From Agromyces soli (GTDB taxonomy: Bacteria; Actinomycetota; Actinomycetes; Actinomycetales; Microbacteriaceae), in NCBI RefSeq assembly GCF_022811605.1, contig NZ_CP094533.1, positions 2,790,001-2,854,000 of the forward strand: a stretch of 64,000 bases of DNA. The letters run 5' to 3'. Of this stretch, positions 59,477-64,000 are shown piece by piece. Within the stretch, counting starts at the first letter, position 1, and the number at the start of each line of letters is the position of its first letter. The notes below the pieces were generated by a model. It was not told where the DNA came from, searched no databases, and was given only the letters and a program-made list of their open reading frames with translations. Both the position numbers and the translations under genes were made by a program.

Positions 59477-60926
59477 CCCGAAGGGCTTTCTGAAGGTCAC
59501 CGAGCGGGAGCTGCCCAAGCGGCGCCCCGTTCCGGTGCGGATCATGGACTGGAAAGAGGTCTACGAGCCGGGCGACTCCGCCCAGCTGCGTCGGCAGGCC
59601 GGTCGCTGCATGGACTGCGGCGTCCCGTTCTGCCACCAGGGCTGCCCGCTCGGCAACCTGATCCCCGAGTGGAACGACCTCATGTGGCGCGGCGAGGGTC
59701 GCGCCGCCATCGAGCGACTGCACGCCACGAACAACTTCCCGGAGTTCACGGGCCGGCTCTGCCCGGCCCCGTGCGAGTCGGCCTGCGTGCTCGGCATCAA
59801 CCAGCCCGCGGTCACGATCAAGCAGGTCGAGGTCTCGATCATCGACCAGGCCTTCGGCAACGGCTGGGTGCAGCCGCAGCCGCCCGGCCGGCTCACCGGC
59901 AAGACGGTCGCCGTCGTCGGCTCGGGCCCCGCGGGCCTCGCCGCCGCGCAGCAGCTCACCCGCGCCGGGCACACCGTCGCGGTCTTCGAGCGCGACGACC
60001 GAATCGGTGGCCTGCTCCGGTACGGCATCCCGGACTTCAAGATGGAGAAGCGCCACCTCGACCAGCGACTCGCGCAGATGACGGCCGAGGGCACGCGCTT
60101 CCGCGCCGGGGTCGACATCGGCACGGACATCGGCTGGGACGAGCTGCGGTCGCGCTACGACGCCGTCGTGGTCGCGACGGGTGCGATGGTGCCCCGCGAC
60201 CTGCCGATCCCCGGACGCGACCTCCCCGGCGTGCACTTCGCCATGGAGTACCTCGTGCAGGGCAATCGAGCCGCCGCCGGCGACCCGGTCTTCGACCAGA
60301 TCAGCGCGGAGGGCAAGCACGTCGTCGTGCTCGGCGGCGGCGACACCGGCGCCGACTGCATCGGCACGGCCCACCGTCAGGGCGCGCTGAGCGTGACGAA
60401 CCTCGCGATCGGCCGCCAGCCGGGCGAGGTGCGCAGCTCGGGCCAGCCGTGGCCGATGCATCCGACCCTGTTCGAGATGCAGAGCGCGCACGAGGAGGGC
60501 GGCACGCGCGAGTACCTCGTGTCGACCGTCGAGTTCCTCGCGAACGAGGCGGGCGAGCTCCGCGCCGTGCGCGTGGCCGAGACCGAGTTCGTCGACGGAC
60601 GCCGGGTGCCGAAGTCGGGCACCGAGCGGGAGATCCCGGCGGACCTCGTGCTGCTCGCCCTCGGCTTCACCGGCCCCGAGACCGAGACCATCCAGCCGCA
60701 GCTCGAGCTCGACGTCACCGACCGCGGCGCCCTCGCCCGCGACGCGCAGTACGCGACCGAGCAGCCGGGGGTCTTCATCGCCGGCGACGCGGGTCGCGGC
60801 CAGTCGCTCATCGTGTGGGCGATCGCCGAGGGCCGGGCGGCGGCGGCGGCCGTCGACCGGTACCTTGAAGGAGACACGAGATTGCCGAGCCCGATCGCTG
60901 CGACGGCTCGCGCCTTCTCCGTCTGA
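59469..60926 (+). CDS. gltD: Glutamate synthase small subunit GltD
   Basis: GltD is the NADPH-dependent flavoprotein that feeds electrons to GltB. The 485-residue protein has two N-terminal 4Fe-4S cysteine groups (CMDCGVPFCHQGCPLGN and LCPAPCESACVLG), the FAD-binding GSGPAGLAAAQQL around residue 152, the NADPH-binding GGGDTGADCIGTA and the C-terminal FAD segment GVFIAGDAGRGQSLIVWAI. The GTG at 59469 has GGAGG upstream; the start lies in the second copy of the duplicated junction. Confidence 0.96.
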   Translation: MADPKGFLKVTERELPKRRPVPVRIMDWKEVYEPGDSAQLRRQAGRCMDCGVPFCHQGCPLGNLIPEWNDLMWRGEGRAAIERLHATNNFPEFTGRLCPAPCESACVLGINQPAVTIKQVEVSIIDQAFGNGWVQPQPPGRLTGKTVAVVGSGPAGLAAAQQLTRAGHTVAVFERDDRIGGLLRYGIPDFKMEKRHLDQRLAQMTAEGTRFRAGVDIGTDIGWDELRSRYDAVVVATGAMVPRDLPIPGRDLPGVHFAMEYLVQGNRAAAGDPVFDQISAEGKHVVVLGGGDTGADCIGTAHRQGALSVTNLAIGRQPGEVRSSGQPWPMHPTLFEMQSAHEEGGTREYLVSTVEFLANEAGELRAVRVAETEFVDGRRVPKSGTEREIPADLVLLALGFTGPETETIQPQLELDVTDRGALARDAQYATEQPGVFIAGDAGRGQSLIVWAIAEGRAAAAAVDRYLEGDTRLPSPIAATARAFSV

Positions 60927-60930
60927 GCGT

Positions 60931-60948
60931 CGGCGGCGCGAGCCGCCG
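60931..60948 (+). terminator. GNRA-loop hairpin after gltD
   Basis: CGGCGGC (60931-60937) and GCCGCCG (60942-60948) close a 7-pair stem with loop GCGA, 4 bases after the gltD stop. No T run. Confidence 0.45.
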
Positions 60949-60993
60949 GCACCGCACCGCGTTCGCGCGGAACACCTGGGAGCACATACGAAT

Positions 60994-62409
60994 ATGAGAC
61001 GAGCGAAGATCGTCGCCACCCTCGGGCCGGCGACATCGAGCTATGAACAGATCCGAGCGATCATCGATGCGGGCGTCGACGTCGCCCGCATGAACCTGAG
61101 CCACGGCACGTACGACGTGCACGAGGCCGTTTACCAGAACGTCCGCAAGGCGGCCAACGACTCCGGTCGCGCCGTGGCGGTGCTGGTCGACCTCCAGGGC
61201 CCGAAGATCCGACTCGGCAAGTTCGAGGGCGGACCCTACGAGCTCGCCGAGGGCGACATCTTCAAGATCACGACGGAGGACGTCGTGGGCACCAAGGAGC
61301 TCGTCGGCACGACCTTCAAGGGCCTGCCGCAGGATGTCGCCCCCGGCGACTTCCTGCTGATCGACGACGGCAAGGTCCGAGTGCAGGTCGTCGAGACGGA
61401 CGGCGTGGTCGTGACCACCAAGGTCATCGTCGCCGGCCCGGTCTCGAACAACAAGGGCATCAACCTGCCCGGCGTCGCGGTGAACGTGCCGGCGCTGTCC
61501 GAGAAGGACGAGGCCGATCTGCGCTGGGGCCTCGAGCTCGGCGCCGACCTGATCGCCCTCTCCTTCGTGCGCAACGCCGACGACATCGTCCGCGTGCACG
61601 AGATCATGGACGAGGTCGGCCGTCGCGTGCCCGTCATCGCGAAGATCGAGAAGCCACAGGCGGTCGATCACCTCGAGGGCATCATCGAGGCCTTCGACGC
61701 CATCATGGTCGCCCGCGGCGACCTCGGCGTGGAGCTGCCGCTCGAGGCCGTGCCGATCGTGCAGAAGCGGGCGGTCGAGATCGCCCGTCGTCTCGCGAAG
61801 CCGGTGATCGTCGCGACGCAGATGCTCGAGTCGATGATCCACAGCCCCGTGCCGACGCGCGCGGAGACGAGCGACGTCGCGAACGCCGTGCTCGACGGCG
61901 CCGACGCGGTCATGCTGTCGGGCGAGACGAGCGTGGGCGAGTACCCCGTCATCACGGTGCAGACCATGGCGCGCATCGTCGAGTCGACCGAGAAGCACGG
62001 GCTCGAGCGCGTGCCCCCGCTCGGCACGAAGCCGCGCACCCAGTCCGGCGCCATCACGGCGGCCGCGGTCGAGGTGGCCGACTTCGTCGACGCGAAGTAC
62101 CTGTGCGTCTTCACCGAGTCGGGCGATTCCGCGCGCCGCATGGCGCGCCTGCGCAGCGACATCCCGATCCTCGCGTTCACGCCGGATCAGGCCATCCGCC
62201 GTCGCATGGCGCTCTACTGGGGCGTCGACACCTTCGTCGTCGAGCGCGTCACCCACACCGACCAGATGGTCGAGCAGGTCGACGAGGCGCTCGCGAAGTC
62301 GGGTCGGGCCGAGGAGGGCGAGACGGTCGTCATCGTCTCCGGTTCCCCTCCCGGCATCCCCGGCACCACGAACGACGTGCGCGTGCACAAGGTCGGCGAG
62401 GTCCTCTAA
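60994..62409 (+). CDS. pyk: Pyruvate kinase
   Basis: Pyruvate kinase converts phosphoenolpyruvate and ADP to pyruvate and ATP. The 471-residue protein starts RRAKIVATLGPATSS, has VARMNLSHG, the active-site KIEKPQAVDHLEGI with the catalytic Lys, MVARGDLGVELP, VIVATQMLESMI, TRAETSDVANAVLDGADAVM with SGETSVGEYP, and a C-terminal allosteric domain. ATG 60994 is chosen over an upstream reading because it precedes the conserved start and has GGGAG 10 bases away. It is followed by a perfect terminator hairpin. Confidence 0.97.
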   Translation: MRRAKIVATLGPATSSYEQIRAIIDAGVDVARMNLSHGTYDVHEAVYQNVRKAANDSGRAVAVLVDLQGPKIRLGKFEGGPYELAEGDIFKITTEDVVGTKELVGTTFKGLPQDVAPGDFLLIDDGKVRVQVVETDGVVVTTKVIVAGPVSNNKGINLPGVAVNVPALSEKDEADLRWGLELGADLIALSFVRNADDIVRVHEIMDEVGRRVPVIAKIEKPQAVDHLEGIIEAFDAIMVARGDLGVELPLEAVPIVQKRAVEIARRLAKPVIVATQMLESMIHSPVPTRAETSDVANAVLDGADAVMLSGETSVGEYPVITVQTMARIVESTEKHGLERVPPLGTKPRTQSGAITAAAVEVADFVDAKYLCVFTESGDSARRMARLRSDIPILAFTPDQAIRRRMALYWGVDTFVVERVTHTDQMVEQVDEALAKSGRAEEGETVVIVSGSPPGIPGTTNDVRVHKVGEVL

Positions 62410-62422
62410 CCCCGACGGCGCT

Positions 62423-62455
62423 GCGGCGGCCCGATCCCTCGGATCGGGCCGCCGC
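62423..62455 (+). terminator. Perfect 15-pair terminator after pyk
   Basis: Bases 62423-62437 pair without mismatch with 62441-62455 across the 3-base loop CTC, 13 bases after the pyk stop. No T run follows. Confidence 0.85.
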
Positions 62456-62503
62456 TGCACGCGCTGGACGCGATCGGCCCGCGGGCCATGCGAGGATGGC
62501 GCC

Positions 62504-62971
62504 GTGACCGTCGAGTTCGAGTGCGCCACCCGCATCGCGGCCCCGCCCGCGGCGGCGTTCGACGCCTCGTGCGACATCGACCTCCATCTCGAGTCGATGC
62601 GCTCGAGCGGCGAGCGAGCGATCGCCGGCGTCACCTCAGGGCGCATCGGGCCGGGGGAGCAGGTCACCTGGCGCGCACGGCACTTCGGCGTCCGCTTCCG
62701 GATGACGAGCCGGATCACGGCGTACGAGCGGCCGAGCCGATTCGTCGACGAGCAGCTTCGCGGACCGTTCGCGCTCTTCCGCCACGAGCACCGCTTCGAG
62801 TCGCTCGAGGGCGGCACGCTGATGCGCGACCACGTGGTGTTCCGGGCGCCGTTCGGGCCGCTCGGGCGCCTCGTCGAGCCCGTGCTCCGCCGGCATCTGC
62901 TGCGGCTCTTCGACGAGCGCAACCGGCACGTCGCCGCCGCCGCGGAACGCGCCGCCGCCGACCTCGACTGA
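62504..62971 (+). CDS. SRPBCC family protein
   Basis: A 155-residue START/SRPBCC-fold protein, a helix-grip fold that binds hydrophobic ligands. Signs are the opening VEFECATRIAAPPAAAFDASCD, the alternating strands FRMTSRITAYERPSRFVDEQ and FRHEHRFESLEGGTLMRDHV with the typical F/L-G-GT-L turn, and the long C-terminal amphipathic helix (VLRRHLLRLFDERNRHV). Ligand and role unknown; similar proteins are often annotated as polyketide cyclase-like or cell division inhibitor-like. GAGGAT lies 6 bases before the GTG, again compatible with a leaderless start, or GAGGA may act as a ribosome binding site. Confidence 0.8.
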   Translation: MTVEFECATRIAAPPAAAFDASCDIDLHLESMRSSGERAIAGVTSGRIGPGEQVTWRARHFGVRFRMTSRITAYERPSRFVDEQLRGPFALFRHEHRFESLEGGTLMRDHVVFRAPFGPLGRLVEPVLRRHLLRLFDERNRHVAAAAERAAADLD

Positions 62972-63008
62972 GCCGCGCGACGCGCCCGGCGGGCGGGCGG
63001 TCGCACAC

Positions 63009-63094
63009 TGGTGCCGGTGGTGGGGGTCGAACCCACACGCCCTTTCGGGCAAAGCATTTTGAGTGCTCCGCGTCTGCCATTCCGCCACACCGGC
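63009..63094 (-). tRNA. tRNA-Leu(CAA)
   Basis: The minus strand folds as a class II tRNA: acceptor GCCGGTG pairing with CACCGGC, D arm with GGCGGAATGGCAGACG, anticodon loop CTCAAAA giving anticodon CAA, a long variable arm (TTTGCCCGAAAGGGCG region), T arm with GTTCGACCC, discriminator A and encoded CCA. It reads the rare Leu codon UUG. Length 86 bases with CCA. It is convergent with the SRPBCC gene and divergent from the ANTAR regulator. Confidence 0.95.
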
Positions 63095-63108
63095 CAGAGG
63101 CCTCGCTC

Positions 63109-63114
63109 AGAATA
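63109..63114 (-). promoter_or_regulatory. -10 box TATTCT for tRNA-Leu
   Basis: On the minus strand TATTCT would start transcription about 7 bases before the mature tRNA 5' end. It lies 3 bases from the TAGGCT box of the divergent regulator, so the two promoters overlap. Confidence 0.5.
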
Positions 63115-63117
63115 CCG

Positions 63118-63123
63118 TAGGCT
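63118..63123 (+). promoter_or_regulatory. -10 box TAGGCT for a leaderless ANTAR regulator mRNA
   Basis: TAGGCT stands 7 bases before the GTG at 63131. Any -35 would fall in the first bases of tRNA-Leu. No Shine-Dalgarno sequence is present. Confidence 0.5.
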
Positions 63124-63130
63124 TTCTGGC

Positions 63131-63736
63131 GTGACTGACACCGAATCAACCCAGCCCGCACCGCGTCGCGTGGTCGTGGCCGAAGACGAGTCGCTCATCC
63201 GCCTCGACATCGTCGAGATCCTGCGGGACAACGGCTACGAGGTCGTCGGCGAGGCGGGTGACGGCGAGACCGCCGTGCAGCTCGCCACGGAGCTGCGGCC
63301 CGACCTGGTCATCATGGACGTGAAGATGCCGCAGCTGGACGGCATCTCGGCCGCCGAGCGGCTCTCGAAGGGGCACATCGCCCCGGTCGTGCTGCTCACC
63401 GCGTTCAGCCAGAAGGAGCTCGTCGAGCGCGCCAGCGAGGCCGGTGCCCTCGCCTACGTCGTGAAGCCGTTCACCCCGAACGACCTGCTGCCCGCGATCG
63501 AGATCGCCCTGGCCCGCCACGCGCAGATCATCGCGCTCGAGGCTGAGGTCGGCGACCTCGTCGAGCGCTTCGAGACCCGCAAGCTCGTCGACCGCGCGAA
63601 GGGCCTGCTGAACGAGAAGATGGGCCTCACCGAGCCCGAGGCGTTCCGCTGGATCCAGAAGGCCTCGATGGACCGCCGCCTCACCATGCGCGATGTCTCG
63701 CAGGCGATCATCGAGCAGCTCTCCGCCAAGAAGTGA
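63131..63736 (+). CDS. pdtaR: PdtaR-like ANTAR-domain response regulator
   Basis: A 201-residue response regulator with an N-terminal receiver domain and a C-terminal RNA-binding ANTAR domain, like Rv1626/PdtaR of M. tuberculosis. Phosphorylation would come from a partner histidine kinase (PdtaS), not in the window, and output is through RNA hairpins (dual hexaloops). Receiver residues: acidic pair in VVVAEDES (Glu18, Asp19), phosphoacceptor Asp63 in VIMDVKMPQLDG, Thr90 and Lys112 in YVVKPF. ANTAR spans about 143-198 with RKLVDRAKGLLNEKMGLTE and AFRWIQKASM. GTG 63131 begins TDTESTQPAPRRVVV. Placement between pyk and polA is as in Mycobacterium. I find no convincing double-hexaloop target nearby. 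Confidence 0.93.
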   Translation: MTDTESTQPAPRRVVVAEDESLIRLDIVEILRDNGYEVVGEAGDGETAVQLATELRPDLVIMDVKMPQLDGISAAERLSKGHIAPVVLLTAFSQKELVERASEAGALAYVVKPFTPNDLLPAIEIALARHAQIIALEAEVGDLVERFETRKLVDRAKGLLNEKMGLTEPEAFRWIQKASMDRRLTMRDVSQAIIEQLSAKK

Positions 63737-63742
63737 CGCCCG

Positions 63743-63767
63743 AACGCCCGGCCGACGGCCCGGCGTT
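63743..63767 (+). terminator. First hairpin after the ANTAR regulator
   Basis: AACGCC and GGCC pair with GGCC and GGCGTT (10 pairs, one C/C mismatch, loop GAC), 6 bases after the stop, followed by CCCTCC. Confidence 0.6.
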
Positions 63768-63779
63768 CCCTCCGACTCA

Positions 63780-63814
63780 GGATGCCCCGCCGGCCGTGCG
63801 CCGACGGGGCATCC
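63780..63814 (+). terminator. Second hairpin after the ANTAR regulator
   Basis: GGATGCCCCG (63780-63789) pairs perfectly with CGGGGCATCC (63805-63814), with an inner CGGC/GCCG pair in the loop. Tandem with the preceding hairpin, before the polA promoter. Confidence 0.65.
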
Positions 63815-63879
63815 GCCGTTTCCCGGTGCACGCCGCTGCGCCGCGCGGACGACGGACGTCGGGTGTCGGCGGCCGCTTG

Positions 63880-63885
63880 TAGGCT
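63880..63885 (+). promoter_or_regulatory. -10 box TAGGCT for a leaderless polA mRNA
   Basis: TAGGCT stands 6 bases (GTCCGA) before the GTG at 63892. No Shine-Dalgarno sequence. Confidence 0.5.
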
Positions 63886-63891
63886 GTCCGA

Positions 63892-64000
63892 GTGACGGAC
63901 GCAGCAAAGCCCACCCTCCTCGTCGTCGACGGCCACTCGCTGGCCTTCCGAGCCTTCTACGCCCTGCCGGTCGACAGCTTCCAGACCCGTGACGGGCAGC
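63892..64000 (+). CDS. polA: DNA polymerase I, 5' end only
   Basis: The first 36 residues of DNA polymerase I. The visible part, PTLLVVDGHSLAFRAFYALP then TRDGQ, is the start of the 5' nuclease domain with its first metal-binding Asp in VVDGHSLAFRAFYALP. The gene continues beyond the window edge. GTG 63892 is chosen for the family start and the TAGGCT box 6 bases upstream. Polymerase and proofreading domains cannot be judged here. Confidence 0.9.
   Translation, partial: MTDAAKPTLLVVDGHSLAFRAFYALPVDSFQTRDGQ

Overview
The window is a stretch of chromosome from a very GC-rich actinobacterium, most probably of the family Microbacteriaceae. The evidence is the strong G/C third-position bias, many GTG starts, GTGA/ATGA gene overlaps, actinobacterial marker genes (integration host factor of the actinobacterial type, the TIGR02234 Trp-associated membrane protein, the HGxxPAAW small protein, a PdtaR-like ANTAR regulator, a PriA without helicase motifs) and a gene order that, from memory, follows the blocks of Mycobacterium and its relatives. 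It is almost entirely core genome. I see no insertion sequence, prophage, CRISPR array or rRNA operon, and no gene-free stretch above about 200 bases.

Layout. 1-1352: end of pdxS, pdxT and a DUF1697 gene. 1440-7769: yebC, ruvC-ruvA-ruvB, yajC-secD-secF. 7837-10083: the bifunctional (p)ppGpp enzyme. 10093-12861, minus strand: an AbiEi-like orphan, a DUF349 protein and a membrane-anchored cyclophilin. 12975-25579: rarA, rpsD, a small membrane protein, alaS, ruvX, mltG, the shikimate genes aroE-aroC-aroK-aroB-aroQ, efp and nusB. 25654-28479, minus strand: a two-gene accessory island (8-oxoguanine-deaminase-like amidohydrolase and an MFS transporter). 28584-38188: the pyrimidine operon pyrR-pyrB-pyrC-membrane protein-carA-carB-pyrF, running into a guanylate kinase fused to an integration host factor domain. 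38267-45430: rpoZ, coaBC, metK, priA, fmt, rsmB. 45461-53685: rpe, hisE, hisG, hisF, hisI, trpE, two small membrane proteins, trpC, trpB, trpA. 53745-62409: lgt, gltB, gltD, pyk. 62504-64000: an SRPBCC protein, tRNA-Leu(CAA) on the minus strand, the ANTAR regulator and the first 109 bases of polA.

How it works together. Long co-directional operons are held together by 4-base start/stop overlaps and make pyridoxal phosphate, chorismate, tryptophan, part of histidine, UMP, GMP-to-GDP phosphorylation, S-adenosylmethionine, coenzyme A and glutamate. Around them sit recombination, secretion and translation genes. Regulation visible in the sequence is of three kinds: a likely PyrR-binding RNA loop just before the pyrR ribosome binding site; many TANNNT -10 boxes placed 6-7 bases before a start codon, which implies leaderless mRNAs; and hairpin terminators without a U tract.

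The points most worth a second look are the mIHF-Gmk fusion, the PyrR loop with its compensatory base pair, the duplicated start/stop junction and 22-codon mini-ORF between gltB and gltD, the repeated use of stop codons as part of the next gene's -10 box, and the orphan AbiEi-like protein beside relA. I did not find a clearly new multi-gene system.
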